A stretch of 64,000 nucleotides of DNA, from contig NZ_MLQQ01000001.1 of NCBI RefSeq assembly GCF_001865995.1, positions 1-64,000 of the forward strand, in the 5' to 3' direction. Under the pieces are notes generated by a model that ran no database searches, was not told the DNA's origin, and worked only from the letters and a program-made list of their open reading frames with translations. Position numbers and translations under genes: made by a program. The stretch comes from Anaerobacillus arseniciselenatis (GTDB lineage: Bacteria; Bacillota; Bacilli; Bacillales; Anaerobacillaceae). Below, in pieces: positions 41,726 to 53,978 of this stretch (the first letter of the stretch is position 1; each line of letters begins with the position of its first letter).

Positions 41726-42094
41726 ATGATTCAACAAGAATCTCGTTTAAAAGTAGCTGATAACTCAGGAGCACGTGAAGTGCTATGTATTAAAGTATTA
41801 GGTGGTTCAGGCCGCAAAACAGCTAATATCGGTGATGTAATTGTTTGCTCGGTGAAACAAGCAACACCAGGAGGCGTTGTCAAGAAAGGTGACGTTGTTA
41901 GAGCTGTAATTGTTCGTTCAAAGAGTGGTGCGCGTCGTAATGACGGTTCATATATCAAATTTGATGAAAATGCAGCAGTAATTATTAAGGACGATAAGAG
42001 TCCACGTGGAACTCGTATCTTCGGACCTGTTGCTCGTGAATTACGTGAAAGACAATTCATGAAGATCGTTTCACTAGCTCCAGAAGTTCTTTAA
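41726..42094 (+). CDS. rplN: 50S ribosomal protein L14
   Basis: A 122-residue protein that forms an intersubunit bridge and contacts Rsf[21 protein letters not shown] and [19 protein letters not shown] are diagnostic. GAAGGGAGGTAAG precedes the ATG. It corresponds to the start of the spc operon in E. coli but is continuous with the S10 genes here. Confidence 0.97.
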   Translation: MIQQESRLKVADNSGAREVLCIKVLGGSGRKTANIGDVIVCSVKQATPGGVVKKGDVVRAVIVRSKSGARRNDGSYIKFDENAAVIIKDDKSPRGTRIFGPVARELRERQFMKIVSLAPEVL

Positions 42095-42174
42095 TAAAGA
42101 AATTCGACGCTTATTTTGAAAATTTAAGGACGGATTTTATATAGAAATTTATTGCCTTTTAAGGAGGTGCGATT

Positions 42175-42501
42175 ATGTCAACACCTAAAATGCATGTTAA
42201 AAAAGGTGACACTGTAAAAGTGATCTCTGGAAAAGATAAAGGTAAACAAGGCGTTATTTTAGAAGCATTCCCAAGTAAAGGTCGTGTACTTGTTGAGGGA
42301 GTAAACATGGTGAAAAAGCATGCGAAACCATCACAAGCGAACCCACAAGGTGGCATCTTAAACCAAGAAGCGCCAATTGCTTCATCTAACGTTATGCCTA
42401 TCGATCCAAAAACAGGTGAACCTACACGTGTAGGATATAAAGTAGAGAACGGTAAAAAAGTACGTATTGCAAAAAAATCTGGCGAAGCATTAGATAAGTA
42501 G
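42175..42501 (+). CDS. rplX: 50S ribosomal protein L24
   Basis: A 108-residue KOW-domain assembly initiator. [20 protein letters not shown] is the KOW motif. ATG at 42175 has AAGGAGGTG at the right distance and adds MSTPK before the MHVKKGD start used in B. subtilis. The 80-nt gap before it is larger than most in this cluster. Confidence 0.95.
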   Translation: MSTPKMHVKKGDTVKVISGKDKGKQGVILEAFPSKGRVLVEGVNMVKKHAKPSQANPQGGILNQEAPIASSNVMPIDPKTGEPTRVGYKVENGKKVRIAKKSGEALDK

Positions 42502-42526
42502 TCAGGTCTGAAAGGAGGTCAATCAC

Positions 42527-43066
42527 ATGAATCGTTTAAAAGAAAAGTACCAAAACGAGATCGTCCCTTCTCTTGTAGAGAAATTTAACTACAGCTCTGT
42601 TATGGCTGTACCAAAGATCGAAAAAATCGTTGTAAATATGGGTGTTGGTGATGCCGTTTCTAACGCGAAAGCTTTAGATAAAGCAGTAGAAGAACTAACT
42701 CAAATTACTGGTCAAAAACCACTTATCACAAAAGCTAAAAAGTCGATCGCTGGCTTTAAGCTTCGTGAAGGTATGCCGATTGGTGCGAAGGTAACACTTC
42801 GTGGCGAGCGTATGTATCAGTTCTTAGATAAATTAATCGCAGTATCTTTACCGCGTGTACGTGACTTCCGTGGAATTTCTAAAAAAGCATTTGACGGTCG
42901 TGGAAACTACACTTTAGGTGTTAAAGAACAATTAATCTTCCCAGAAATCGATTACGATAAAGTTGATAAAGTACGCGGAATGGATATCGTTGTTGTTACA
43001 ACAGCAAATTCTGATGAAGAAGCTCGTGAGTTACTAACTCAAATGGGTATGCCATTTCAAAAATAA
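42527..43066 (+). CDS. rplE: 50S ribosomal protein L5
   Basis: A 179-residue 5S rRNA-binding protein. [19 protein letters not shown] and [20 protein letters not shown] are diagnostic. AAAGGAGGTC precedes the ATG. It acts with L18, encoded further downstream, and 5S RNA, encoded at the left end of this window. Confidence 0.97.
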   Translation: MNRLKEKYQNEIVPSLVEKFNYSSVMAVPKIEKIVVNMGVGDAVSNAKALDKAVEELTQITGQKPLITKAKKSIAGFKLREGMPIGAKVTLRGERMYQFLDKLIAVSLPRVRDFRGISKKAFDGRGNYTLGVKEQLIFPEIDYDKVDKVRGMDIVVVTTANSDEEARELLTQMGMPFQK

Positions 43067-43073
43067 TCGATAA

Positions 43074-43283
<210 letters not shown>

Positions 43284-43312
43284 TTTCCAAGTACGGGAAG
43301 GAGGTAAAATAG

Positions 43313-43711
43313 ATGGTCATGACAGATCCTATTGCAGACATGCTTACTAGAATTCGTAATGCGAACACTGTTCGTCACGAAAAGCTTGAGCTACCTGCAT
43401 CAAACTTGAAAAAAGAAGTCGCTGAAATCCTTAAGCGTGAAGGATTCGTTCGCGATGTTGAGTTTATTGAAGATAACAAGCAAGGTATTATCCGCATTTT
43501 CTTAAAGTACGGTGCGAACAATGAGCGTGTAATCACAGGTTTAAAGCGTATCAGTAAGCCAGGCTTACGTGTATATGCAAAAGCTACTGAAGTACCTCGT
43601 GTTCTTGGTGGTTTAGGAATTGCTCTCGTATCTACTTCTAACGGAATTCTTACTGATAAAGAAGCACGTCAACAACAAGTAGGCGGAGAAATCCTAGCAT
43701 ACGTTTGGTAA
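43313..43711 (+). CDS. rpsH: 30S ribosomal protein S8
   Basis: A 132-residue primary 16S binder. [20 protein letters not shown] opens it, and [20 protein letters not shown] closes the RNA-binding part. ATG at 43313 (MVMTDP) fits the spacing from GGAAGGAGG and matches B. subtilis. In E. coli S8 represses the spc operon; I see no clear site here. Confidence 0.97.
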   Translation: MVMTDPIADMLTRIRNANTVRHEKLELPASNLKKEVAEILKREGFVRDVEFIEDNKQGIIRIFLKYGANNERVITGLKRISKPGLRVYAKATEVPRVLGGLGIALVSTSNGILTDKEARQQQVGGEILAYVW

Positions 43712-43741
43712 GAAGATTGATAAGAAACGGAGGTGTAATGA

Positions 43742-44278
43742 ATGTCTCGTATTGGTAATAAACCAATTGAAATCCCATCTGGTGTAACTATTACATTAGC
43801 TGAAAATAATATTACTGTAAAAGGACCTAAAGGTGAGCTTGCTCGTGAAATTCACCCTGACATGGTTGTAAAAGTAGAAGAAAATACTCTTACAGTTGAG
43901 CGTCCTTCTGATAATAAAGAACACCGTTCGCTACACGGTACTACTCGTAGTATCATCAACAACATGGTTGAAGGTGTAACGAAAGGTTATGAAAGAGCAT
44001 TAGAACTTATCGGGGTTGGGTATCGTGCATCAAAGCAAGGTACTAAACTAGTTCTTAATGTAGGATATTCTCACCCAGTAGAAATCGAACCTGAAGCGGG
44101 CCTTGAAGTAGAAGTTCCTGCTAACACTAAGGTTATCGTTAAAGGGATCGACAAAGAACGTGTTGGTGCACTAGCATCAAATATCCGTTCTGTACGTTTA
44201 CCTGAACCATACAAAGGAAAAGGTATTCGTTATGAAGGTGAGTATGTTCGTCGTAAAGAAGGAAAAACTGGTAAGTAA
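43742..44278 (+). CDS. rplF: 50S ribosomal protein L6
   Basis: A 178-residue protein with two similar domains near the sarcin-ricin loop. [18 protein letters not shown] at the start and the C-terminal [20 protein letters not shown] are conserved. CGGAGGTG precedes the ATG. Confidence 0.97.
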   Translation: MSRIGNKPIEIPSGVTITLAENNITVKGPKGELAREIHPDMVVKVEENTLTVERPSDNKEHRSLHGTTRSIINNMVEGVTKGYERALELIGVGYRASKQGTKLVLNVGYSHPVEIEPEAGLEVEVPANTKVIVKGIDKERVGALASNIRSVRLPEPYKGKGIRYEGEYVRRKEGKTGK

Positions 44279-44309
44279 TAGATAAGATAACGGAAAGGAC
44301 TGACGTTCA

Positions 44310-44672
44310 ATGATTACGAAGCCAAGTAAAAATCTGGCACGTAAAAAGAGACATGCACATGTTCGCCGCTCAATCACTGGAACTGCTGAACGTCCTCGTT
44401 TAAATGTATTCCGTTCTTCTAAGCATATCTATGCACAATTAATTGATGATGTTGCAGGTGTAACTGTAGCTAGTGCTAATAGCTTAGATAAAGAACTTAA
44501 TCTTGAAAACGGCGGAAATATTGAAGCAGCACAAAAAGTTGGCGAGTTAGTTGCAAAACGTGCTAAAGAAAAAGGTTTTGAAACAGTTGTATTTGACCGT
44601 GGAGGATACTTATACCATGGGCGTGTTAAAGAATTAGCAGACGCAGCCAGAGAAGCTGGATTGCAATTCTAA
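44310..44672 (+). CDS. rplR: 50S ribosomal protein L18
   Basis: A 120-residue 5S rRNA binder. [20 protein letters not shown] at the N-terminus and [20 protein letters not shown] at the C-terminus identify it. The ribosome binding site GGAAAGGACTG is weaker than that of its neighbours. Confidence 0.97.
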   Translation: MITKPSKNLARKKRHAHVRRSITGTAERPRLNVFRSSKHIYAQLIDDVAGVTVASANSLDKELNLENGGNIEAAQKVGELVAKRAKEKGFETVVFDRGGYLYHGRVKELADAAREAGLQF

Positions 44673-44692
44673 AGAACAAAGGAGGGAAAATA

Positions 44693-45190
44693 ATGCGCAT
44701 TGACCCAAATACTTTGGAACTAGAAGAAAAAGTAGTAGCGGTCAACCGTGTAGCGAAAGTTGTTAAAGGTGGACGTCGTTTCCGCTTTGCTGCATTGGTT
44801 GTAGTTGGAGATAAAAATGGTCACGTTGGCTTTGGAATGGGTAAAGCTCAAGAAGTGCCAGAAGCAATTCGTAAAGGAATTGAAGATGCAAAGAAAAATT
44901 TAGTTGCAGTGCCGATCGTAGGTACTACAATTCCACACCAAATCATCGGTCACTTCGGTGCTGGTAACGTATTATTAAAACCTGCTAGTGAAGGTACTGG
45001 AGTAATCGCTGGTGGTCCAGTTCGTGCAGTACTAGAACTTGCTGGTGTTGGTGACATCTTATCTAAGTCTTTAGGTTCAAACAACCCTATTAATATGGTT
45101 CGTGCAACTGTTACTGGACTTAAAAACTTAAAAAGAGCTGAAGATGTTGCAAAATTACGCGGAAAATCCGTAGAAGAACTATTAGGATAA
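44693..45190 (+). CDS. rpsE: 30S ribosomal protein S5
   Basis: A 165-residue protein with an N-terminal double-stranded-RNA-binding-like domain ([20 protein letters not shown]) and a C-terminal domain with [20 protein letters not shown]. The loop KVVKGGRR is where spectinomycin-resistance changes occur in other bacteria. AAAGGAGGGAA precedes the ATG. Confidence 0.97.
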   Translation: MRIDPNTLELEEKVVAVNRVAKVVKGGRRFRFAALVVVGDKNGHVGFGMGKAQEVPEAIRKGIEDAKKNLVAVPIVGTTIPHQIIGHFGAGNVLLKPASEGTGVIAGGPVRAVLELAGVGDILSKSLGSNNPINMVRATVTGLKNLKRAEDVAKLRGKSVEELLG

Positions 45191-45203
45191 GGAGGGAACT
45201 TAA

Positions 45204-45392
45204 ATGGCTAAGAAATTAGAAATTACCCTCACTAGAAGCTTAATTGGTCGCCCTGAGGATCAACGTGTTACTGTTAACACTTTAGGTTTACGTAAAATGC
45301 ATCAAACAGTTGTACAAAATGACAATGCTGCTACTCGCGGTATGATTAATAAAGTATCTCATTTAGTAACTGTTAAAGAAATTGAAGCTTAA
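45204..45392 (+). CDS. rpmD: 50S ribosomal protein L30
   Basis: A 62-residue small protein with the beginning [20 protein letters not shown] and [31 protein letters not shown] precedes the ATG, 13 bases after rpsE. Confidence 0.96.
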   Translation: MAKKLEITLTRSLIGRPEDQRVTVNTLGLRKMHQTVVQNDNAATRGMINKVSHLVTVKEIEA

Positions 45393-45418
45393 TTTTTATA
45401 GATTGAGGAGGTGCTCAC

Positions 45419-45859
45419 ATGAAACTTCACGAACTGAAGCCTGCTGAAGGCTCAAGGAAAACACGTAATCGTGTAGGACGTGGTATTGCTTCTGGTAACG
45501 GAAAAACTGCTGGACGCGGACATAAAGGTCAAAACTCTCGTTCTGGTGGTGGGACTCGTCCAGGTTTTGAGGGTGGTCAAAACCCATTATACCGTCGTTT
45601 ACCTAAACGTGGTTTTACGAACCCAACTCGTAAAGAGTTTGCGATTCTTAACCTTGATCAGTTAAATCGTTTCGAAGATGGTACTGAAGTAACTCCAGAG
45701 TTACTTATTGAAACAGGTACTGTAAGTAATGCAAAGGACGGAATTAAGATCCTCGGTAATGGTAAGCTTGAAAGAAAGCTTACTGTGAAGGCTAACAAAT
45801 TCTCTGCTTCTGCAGTAGAAGCGATTGAAGCTGCTGGCGGAAAAACTGAGGTGATTTAA
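45419..45859 (+). CDS. rplO: 50S ribosomal protein L15
   Basis: A 146-residue protein with a long glycine- and arginine-rich N-terminal extension ([20 protein letters not shown]) that threads into 23S rRNA, and a globular C-terminal half. GAGGAGGTGCTC precedes the ATG. The stop overlaps the secY start by one base. Confidence 0.97.
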   Translation: MKLHELKPAEGSRKTRNRVGRGIASGNGKTAGRGHKGQNSRSGGGTRPGFEGGQNPLYRRLPKRGFTNPTRKEFAILNLDQLNRFEDGTEVTPELLIETGTVSNAKDGIKILGNGKLERKLTVKANKFSASAVEAIEAAGGKTEVI

Positions 45860-47151
45860 TGTTTCAAACGATCTCCAATATTTTGCGTGTGGGTGATTTG
45901 CGACGAAAAGTCTTTTTCACCCTGCTAATGCTCATAGTATTTAGGATCGGAACATTTATACCTGTCCCTGGAGCTAATGCAGAAGTATTACAATTTCAGG
46001 ATCAAATGAACGCTTTCGGTTTCTTAAATACGTTTGGTGGTGGCGCCCTTGAGAATTTCTCGATTTTCGCTATGGGGATTATGCCATACATTACTGCATC
46101 CATCATTGTGCAACTTTTACAAATGGATGTCGTACCAAAGTTTGCAGAATGGGCAAAACAAGGAGAAGCGGGAAGACGTAAATTAGCTCAGTTTACCCGT
46201 TATGGAACAATTCTACTAGGCTTTGTGCAAGCGATAGGAATGTCTATCGGATTTAACCGACTCATTCCAGGCTTGATTCCAAATCCGAGTGTCGCAAAAT
46301 ATATTTTTATTGCATTAGTGTTAACTGCAGGAACAGCCTTTTTAATGTGGCTAGGTGAACAAATCACTGCAAAGGGCGTAGGGAACGGCATTTCAATACT
46401 CATTTTTGCAGGGATTGCAGCAGGTATCCCTAATGCAGTAAACCAAGTGTACGCAACTCAAATTGAAACAGCTGGCGAGCAATTATTCCTAGCGATTGTA
46501 ACGGTCGTATTATTAATTCTCGTAATGTTGGCGATTGTTGTTGGTGTGATCTTTGTGCAACAAGCATTGAGAAAAATACCAGTACAATATGCAAAACGTT
46601 TAGTTGCAGGAAAGCCACAAGGTGGCGGTTCTACACACTTACCATTAAAAGTTAACGCTGCTGGGGTTATACCAGTTATCTTCGCTTTATCATTGTTTAT
46701 ATTTCCACCAACTGTGGCTGGATTTATCGGTGATGATAGTGCAGTAGCTAGTTGGATCACAGCAAACTTTGATTATACTCAACCGTTTGGGATGCTTGTC
46801 TATGCGGGCTTAATCATCGGGTTTACGTATTTTTATACGTTCATCCAAGTTAATCCAGAGCAGATGGCAGAAAACCTCAAAAAGCAAGGTGGCTATGTCC
46901 CTGGCATTCGTCCCGGTAAAACAACTCAAGTTTACTTAACTAGAATTTTGTATCGTTTAACATTTGTTGGTGCTATCTTCTTAGCGACAATTTCGATCAT
47001 CCCAGTGTTCTTTACAGCACTAACGAACTTACCACCGGCAGTTCAAATTGGCGGTACTGGATTGTTAATTGTTGTTGGTGTAGCATTAGATACGATGAAA
47101 CAAATTGAAAGTCAATTAATTAAACGACACTATAAAGGATTTATTAAGTAA
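45859..47151 (+). CDS. secY: Preprotein translocase subunit SecY
   Basis: A 430-residue channel protein with ten predicted transmembrane segments. GVIPVIFALSLFIFPP and the cytosolic loop HLPLKVNAAG are typical, and NPEQMAENLKKQGGYVPGIRPG is the conserved loop C5 that contacts SecA and ribosomes. SecE is encoded at 19149. The start overlaps rplO; GAGGTG in the rplO end acts as its ribosome binding site. Confidence 0.97.
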   Translation: MFQTISNILRVGDLRRKVFFTLLMLIVFRIGTFIPVPGANAEVLQFQDQMNAFGFLNTFGGGALENFSIFAMGIMPYITASIIVQLLQMDVVPKFAEWAKQGEAGRRKLAQFTRYGTILLGFVQAIGMSIGFNRLIPGLIPNPSVAKYIFIALVLTAGTAFLMWLGEQITAKGVGNGISILIFAGIAAGIPNAVNQVYATQIETAGEQLFLAIVTVVLLILVMLAIVVGVIFVQQALRKIPVQYAKRLVAGKPQGGGSTHLPLKVNAAGVIPVIFALSLFIFPPTVAGFIGDDSAVASWITANFDYTQPFGMLVYAGLIIGFTYFYTFIQVNPEQMAENLKKQGGYVPGIRPGKTTQVYLTRILYRLTFVGAIFLATISIIPVFFTALTNLPPAVQIGGTGLLIVVGVALDTMKQIESQLIKRHYKGFIK

Positions 47152-47222
47152 TGTAGGCATTGGGGAGCAATACCTTCCCATATGCCCAAGTTGTAAATAA
47201 AAGGACGATGGAGGGGATTTGA

Positions 47223-48619
<1,397 letters not shown>

Positions 48620-48635
48620 GTGATGGTGACTAATT

Positions 48636-48941
48636 ATGATGGATCCCCTTTCGGTACCGCAAGTCGGTCAAATGGTACGGATATTAAAAGGTAGAGATGC
48701 TGGTGGTGTTGCATGTATCATTGGAATTGAAGGTTCCCGTTTTGTATATATTGCCGATGGTGATAAAAGAAAAGTGGATCGTTCAAAGAAGAAAAACGTC
48801 AGCCACCTACAACTTTATGAGTTTGTATCCCCCGAGGTTAAAAATAGTATTGAACAAACTGGACGTGTAACCAATGCGAAGTTGCGTTATGCAATTTCCA
48901 CGTTTATAAACGAAAATAATTTACTGATGGAAGGAGAGTAA
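48636..48941 (+). CDS. ybzG: KOW-domain RNA-binding protein (L14e-like)
   Basis: A 101-residue protein with a KOW-like N-terminal segment, [20 protein letters not shown], and [19 protein letters not shown], then a helical tail. Its place between map and infA and its size correspond to B. subtilis YbzG. It probably binds RNA or the ribosome; no detailed function is known to me. ATG at 48636 or 48639 are both possible. Confidence 0.85.
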   Translation: MMDPLSVPQVGQMVRILKGRDAGGVACIIGIEGSRFVYIADGDKRKVDRSKKKNVSHLQLYEFVSPEVKNSIEQTGRVTNAKLRYAISTFINENNLLMEGE

Positions 48942-48945
48942 ATTC

Positions 48946-49164
48946 ATGGCCAAAGAAGATGTAATCGAGGTAGAAGGTACGGTTATAGAGCCGCTACCCA
49001 ATGCCATGTTCCGAGTAGAACTTGAAAATGGACATAAAATACTAGCTCATGTTTCAGGTAAAATTCGTATGCATTTCATTCGTATATTACCAGGAGACAA
49101 AGTAACTGTTGAATTGTCACCGTATGACTTAACACGTGGGCGTATCACGTATCGATATAAATAA
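48946..49164 (+). CDS. infA: Translation initiation factor IF-1
   Basis: A 72-residue OB-fold protein of the ribosomal A site. [20 protein letters not shown] and [20 protein letters not shown] are conserved. GGAAGGAGAG precedes the ATG, four bases after the KOW gene. Confidence 0.97.
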   Translation: MAKEDVIEVEGTVIEPLPNAMFRVELENGHKILAHVSGKIRMHFIRILPGDKVTVELSPYDLTRGRITYRYK

Positions 49165-49169
49165 AATAA

Positions 49170-49476
<307 letters not shown>

Positions 49477-49498
49477 CAATAAGGAGGTGCAGGTTTAA

Positions 49499-49864
<366 letters not shown>

Positions 49865-49882
49865 TAAAGGAGGTAGCATAGA

Positions 49883-50275
49883 ATGGCTAAAGGCAAAACT
49901 ACTCGTCCTAAACGTCGCGCCCGTAAAAATATTGAAACTGGTGTAGCACACATCCGTTCAACTTTTAACAATACAATCGTGACAATCACAGACACACAAG
50001 GAAACGCAATTTCTTGGGCAAGTTCTGGTGGTTTAGGATTTAAAGGGTCTCGTAAATCAACACCATTTGCTGCACAAATGGCAGCAGAAACTGCTGGGAA
50101 AGCAGCAATGGAACACGGTATGAAGTCAATTGAGGTTTCTGTAAAAGGACCAGGCGCTGGCCGTGAAGCAGCTATCCGTTCATTACAAGCAGTTGGACTT
50201 GAAGTAAGCATGATTCGTGACGTTACTCCAGTTCCACATAATGGCTGCCGTCCACCAAAACGTCGTCGCGTATAA
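49883..50275 (+). CDS. rpsK: 30S ribosomal protein S11
   Basis: A 130-residue platform protein. [20 protein letters not shown] and the C-terminal [16 protein letters not shown] are diagnostic. AAAGGAGGTAGC precedes the ATG. Confidence 0.97.
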   Translation: MAKGKTTRPKRRARKNIETGVAHIRSTFNNTIVTITDTQGNAISWASSGGLGFKGSRKSTPFAAQMAAETAGKAAMEHGMKSIEVSVKGPGAGREAAIRSLQAVGLEVSMIRDVTPVPHNGCRPPKRRRV

Positions 50276-50369
50276 AAAAAGAAATCGAAATATTGTATAG
50301 ATTTCCTTGAATTGTCAATAATGTGTAAGAGTTATTTTCAAACTAATTATAGTACGGTTCTTACAGTAG

Positions 50370-50444
50370 TTGACTCAATTAGGTATGAACGGCTCAGAAC
50401 TACCTAATGGGGAATTCCGGTTGGACACGAGGAGTCAGCCGGAG
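50370..50444 (+). promoter_or_regulatory. Two-hairpin leader upstream of rpoA
   Basis: ATTAGGTA (50378-50385) pairs perfectly with TACCTAAT (50401-50408). Next to it CCGGTTGG (50418-50425) pairs with TCAGCCGG (50435-50442) with G-T pairs. Neither has a T run, so translation or stability control of rpoA is more likely than termination. Confidence 0.5.
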
Positions 50445-50473
50445 TTTCGACGTTTTGAAGGAGGGTTTGTTTA

Positions 50474-51418
50474 ATGATAGAAATTGAAAAACCAAAGATA
50501 GAAACGGTTGAAATCAGTGACGATGCTAAATATGGCAAATTTGTTGTTGAGCCACTTGAACGTGGATATGGTACGACTTTAGGGAATTCTTTACGTCGTA
50601 TTTTATTATCATCATTACCAGGTGCAGCTGTAACAGCAGTCCAAGTTGATGGAGTACTCCATGAGTTCTCCACCATTGAAGGTGTCGTAGAAGATGTAAC
50701 TTCAATCATTCTAAATTTAAAGCAGCTTTCTCTTAAAATTTACTCTGATGAAGAAAAAACATTAGAGATAGATGTTCAAGGTGAAGGCGTAGTTACAGCA
50801 GCAGATATTACTCATGATAGTGATGTTGATATTCTAAACCCAGATTTGCATATTGCAACTCTTTCAAAGGGTGCTCATTTCCATATGCGTTTAACTGCTA
50901 GTCGTGGTCGTGGATATGCTCCAGCTGATGGGAATAAGAAAGAAGACATGCCTATTGGAGTAATTCCAATTGATTCTATTTACACACCTGTATCTAGAGT
51001 GAACTATCAAGTGGAAAATACTCGTGTAGGTCAAGTGACCAACTATGATAAACTAACCCTTGACGTATGGACTGATGGAAGTATTCGTCCGGAAGAAGCT
51101 GTATCTATTGGCGCAAAGATTTTAACAGAGCATTTAAATATCTTTGTAGGTTTAACTGACCAAGCACAAAATGCTGAAATAATGGTGGAAAAAGAAGAGG
51201 ATCAGAAAGAAAAAGTCCTTGAGATGACGATAGAAGAACTAGATTTGTCTGTTCGTTCATACAACTGCCTAAAGCGTGCAGGTATTAATACTGTACAAGA
51301 ATTAACACACAAAACCGAAGAAGATATGATGAAAGTTCGTAACCTTGGACGTAAATCTTTAGAAGAAGTACAAGAAAAGCTTGGAGAACTAGGACTCGGT
51401 CTTCGAATGGAAGAGTAG
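50474..51418 (+). CDS. rpoA: RNA polymerase alpha subunit
   Basis: A 314-residue subunit. The N-terminal assembly domain holds [20 protein letters not shown]; the C-terminal domain (~245-314), with [20 protein letters not shown], binds UP elements and activators. GAAGGAGGG precedes the ATG. An unusual 198-nt gap with two hairpins separates it from rpsK. Confidence 0.97.
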   Translation: MIEIEKPKIETVEISDDAKYGKFVVEPLERGYGTTLGNSLRRILLSSLPGAAVTAVQVDGVLHEFSTIEGVVEDVTSIILNLKQLSLKIYSDEEKTLEIDVQGEGVVTAADITHDSDVDILNPDLHIATLSKGAHFHMRLTASRGRGYAPADGNKKEDMPIGVIPIDSIYTPVSRVNYQVENTRVGQVTNYDKLTLDVWTDGSIRPEEAVSIGAKILTEHLNIFVGLTDQAQNAEIMVEKEEDQKEKVLEMTIEELDLSVRSYNCLKRAGINTVQELTHKTEEDMMKVRNLGRKSLEEVQEKLGELGLGLRMEE

Positions 51419-51550
51419 TCACTACTCACTAATAGATAGATACTCATAAATGCTTGAGAATTGTCTAATAAAATATATATAACTTGAACAGAAGAGTTAC
51501 AACAGCACGATATCTCTTCTTACTTCAAATAAAAAAGGAGGGAATCTCTA

Positions 51551-51913
51551 ATGGCATACGCAAAATTAGGCCGTGATAGCTCTGCTAGAAAGGCATTGTT
51601 TCGTGATTTAGCAACTGACTTAATCATTAACGAAAGAATCGAAACGACAGAAGCGAAAGCGAAGGAGCTTCGTTCAATCGTTGAAAAAATGATTACACTA
51701 GGTAAGCGTGGCGATCTTCATGCTAGACGTCAAGTGGCTTCATTTGTTCGTCGTGAAGTAGCTGATCAAGAATCAGGTCAAGATGCAATTCAAAAGCTAT
51801 TTGCTGACATTGCACCACGTTATGAAGAAAGACAAGGTGGATACACTCGTATTTTAAAACTTGGACCACGTCGTGGAGACGGTGCACCAATGGTTATCAT
51901 CGAGCTAGTTTAA
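51551..51913 (+). CDS. rplQ: 50S ribosomal protein L17
   Basis: A 120-residue tunnel-exit protein. [20 protein letters not shown] opens it and [20 protein letters not shown] closes it. AAAGGAGGGAATC precedes the ATG. It is the last gene of the ribosomal supercluster and is followed by a terminator. Confidence 0.97.
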   Translation: MAYAKLGRDSSARKALFRDLATDLIINERIETTEAKAKELRSIVEKMITLGKRGDLHARRQVASFVRREVADQESGQDAIQKLFADIAPRYEERQGGYTRILKLGPRRGDGAPMVIIELV

Positions 51914-51925
51914 TAACTACATCTA

Positions 51926-51971
51926 TTAAAGGGCAAGACAAAGATAAATTCTTTAGTCTCGTCCTTTTTTA
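51926..51971 (+). terminator. Intrinsic terminator after rplQ
   Basis: AAAGGGCAAGAC pairs with GTCTCGTCCTTT (one mismatch, one G-T) around a 17-nt loop and leads into TTTTTTAT. It ends the S10-spc-alpha cluster. Confidence 0.8.
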
Positions 51972-51980
51972 TTTAGTTTT

Positions 51981-52270
51981 GAATTTTGAGTGAAGAGTGT
52001 TGAGTTATTAAGTAATGCTCCGAAGACAATGTACAATTTACAATTTAAAATGTAGAATTATTGAGAGCAACCCCTCGAAAGAGAAGATACAATGCATAAT
52101 TTAAAATTATTTGGTAGTATCGCTTCGGCGTTTTGTATTAAAAAAGGTGGACACTTTCGTGAACGAGCCTCTGAGATTTGCTAGAAGGTCAAAGCGAAGT
52201 GAGGGAAAGTGTCTACCTTTTTCATCTTAGATGGTGACGGTTTTTTAATTTTAAATTGTAAATTCTACAT
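51981..52270. repeat. Compound repeat region upstream of ecfA1
   Basis: 51981-52108 region begins with heptamers GAATTTT, GAGTGAA, GAGTGTT and GAGTTAT (to 52008) and a TAATGCTCCGAAG centre. ATGTACAATTTACAATTTAA and three more bases (52029-52051) are, with one mismatch, the inverse complement of 52248-52270. Within that pair, AAAAAGGTGGACACTTTC (52141-52158) pairs with 52204-52221. Three nested or adjacent inverted structures thus fill the gap before ecfA1. Confidence 0.75.
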
Positions 52271-52289
52271 TAAACAAGAAGGTGACTCG

Positions 52290-53135
52290 ATGAAGAAAGA
52301 GTTAATTCAAATTAACGGTTTATCTTTTAAATATGACGAAGACGGTGACGAGGTTTTAAGTAATGTTGATTTGACTATACATGAAGGCGAATGGGTATCG
52401 ATTGTTGGTCATAATGGGTCTGGTAAATCGACCTTAGCAAAATTCTTAAATGCGCTTCTTATTCCTAATGAATCAAATGTTGTTTTGGTTGAAGGTTTAG
52501 ATACGGTTAACGAAGAAAATATATGGGAAGTTCGAAAAAGAGTTGGCATGGTGTTCCAAAATCCTGATAACCAGATGGTTGCAACAACCGTAAGAGATGA
52601 TGTTGCTTTCGGTCTCGAAAACATCGGTATTCCACCTAAAGAAATGGTAGCAAGAATTGAATGGGCACTTAAACGTGTAAATATGGAGAGGTATACCGAA
52701 TACGAACCACACCGTTTGTCTGGAGGTCAAAAACAGCGGATAGCAATTGCTGGAATACTTGCAATGCGCCCATCGATCATTATTCTAGATGAGGCTACAT
52801 CAATGCTAGATCCAATAGGAAGGCAAGAAGTATTAGAAACAGTTAGAATGCTCAAAAAAGAAGACGGGATAACTGTAATTAATATCACCCATGATTTAGA
52901 AGAAGCGGTAAACTCTGATATAGTTTTCGTTATGAATAGAGGAAATATCAAAATTCATGGTACACCGCGATATATATTTCAACAGACCGAAGAGATCATA
53001 GGGGCAGGGTTAGAATTACCTTTTTCTCTTGAAGTCCAAAAGCAATTAAAAAGTAAAGGTTATCAATTATCGAATGCATGCTTAACAAAGGAAGATTTGG
53101 TGAATGAGTTATGGAAATTAAGATTAAAAACTTAG
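52290..53135 (+). CDS. ecfA1: ECF transporter ATPase EcfA1
   Basis: A 281-residue ABC ATPase of the energy-coupling module for vitamin uptake. Walker A is GHNGSGKST, the signature is LSGGQKQR and Walker B is IIILDEATS. It pairs with EcfA2 and EcfT and is shared by several S components encoded elsewhere. ATG at 52290 follows AGAAGGTGA; the open frame runs up to 52209, but that part lies in the repeat. It overlaps ecfA2 by 25 bases. Confidence 0.95.
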   Translation: MKKELIQINGLSFKYDEDGDEVLSNVDLTIHEGEWVSIVGHNGSGKSTLAKFLNALLIPNESNVVLVEGLDTVNEENIWEVRKRVGMVFQNPDNQMVATTVRDDVAFGLENIGIPPKEMVARIEWALKRVNMERYTEYEPHRLSGGQKQRIAIAGILAMRPSIIILDEATSMLDPIGRQEVLETVRMLKKEDGITVINITHDLEEAVNSDIVFVMNRGNIKIHGTPRYIFQQTEEIIGAGLELPFSLEVQKQLKSKGYQLSNACLTKEDLVNELWKLRLKT

Positions 53136-53977
53136 AGCATGTTTATATGCCTAATACTCCATTTGAACATCAAGCATTAAATAATATTAATCTACATATT
53201 AAGTCAGGACAGTTTGTTGCCATTATAGGTCACACAGGCTCAGGGAAGTCAACAATGGCTCAACATTTAAATGGACTATTAAAGCCAACAAAAGGTTCTA
53301 TTCAAATAGGTGATTTCTTCATTGAGGCTAATAAAAAAAATAAACAACTTAATAAATTGCGTCAATTAGTCGGTATGGTCTTTCAATACCCAGAACACCA
53401 ACTTTTTGATGAAACAGTAGAAAAGGATATTGCATTTGGACCACTAAACTTTGGGTGTACGAAAGAGGAAGCTTTTAGGAAAGTACGTGACATACTACCG
53501 TTAGTAAAACTCGATCAGGAGCTACTACAGAAGTCACCGTTTGACCTTAGTGGGGGGCAAAAACGACGTGTCGCAATTGCTGGAGTTTTAGTAAATCACC
53601 CCAAGGTTCTCGTATTGGACGAGCCTACAGCAGGGCTAGATCCGATTGGGCGGCGTCAGATGATGGAGTTATTCACTTCTTTACATAAATTAGAAAGTTT
53701 AACGACGGTCTTAGTCACACATTCTATGGAATTTGCGGCGGCATATGCAGATTTAGTCGTGGTGATGGACAAGGGGTCTCTCGTTATGCAAGGACCTCCA
53801 GAAGAAATATTTAAGTTTCCGGAGCAACTTAAAAAAATAGGTCTTAATGTTCCAGAAACGCTACAATTAGCAATGATGATTGAGGAAAGCTTCAAGACGG
53901 AGTTACCTAAAAATATTTTTACGAAAGAAGCCTTAGTAGATACAATTACGATGTTATTAAAGAAGGAGACTATATAA
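53111..53977 (+). CDS. ecfA2: ECF transporter ATPase EcfA2
   Basis: A 288-residue ABC ATPase, the partner of EcfA1. Walker A is GHTGSGKST, the signature LSGGQKRR and Walker B VLVLDEPTAGLDP. The C-terminal extension, typical of EcfA proteins, mediates dimer contacts. GAAGATTTGGTG lies upstream within ecfA1, and the ATG lies inside the end of ecfA1. Confidence 0.95.
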   Translation: MEIKIKNLEHVYMPNTPFEHQALNNINLHIKSGQFVAIIGHTGSGKSTMAQHLNGLLKPTKGSIQIGDFFIEANKKNKQLNKLRQLVGMVFQYPEHQLFDETVEKDIAFGPLNFGCTKEEAFRKVRDILPLVKLDQELLQKSPFDLSGGQKRRVAIAGVLVNHPKVLVLDEPTAGLDPIGRRQMMELFTSLHKLESLTTVLVTHSMEFAAAYADLVVVMDKGSLVMQGPPEEIFKFPEQLKKIGLNVPETLQLAMMIEESFKTELPKNIFTKEALVDTITMLLKKETI

Positions 53978-53978
53978 C

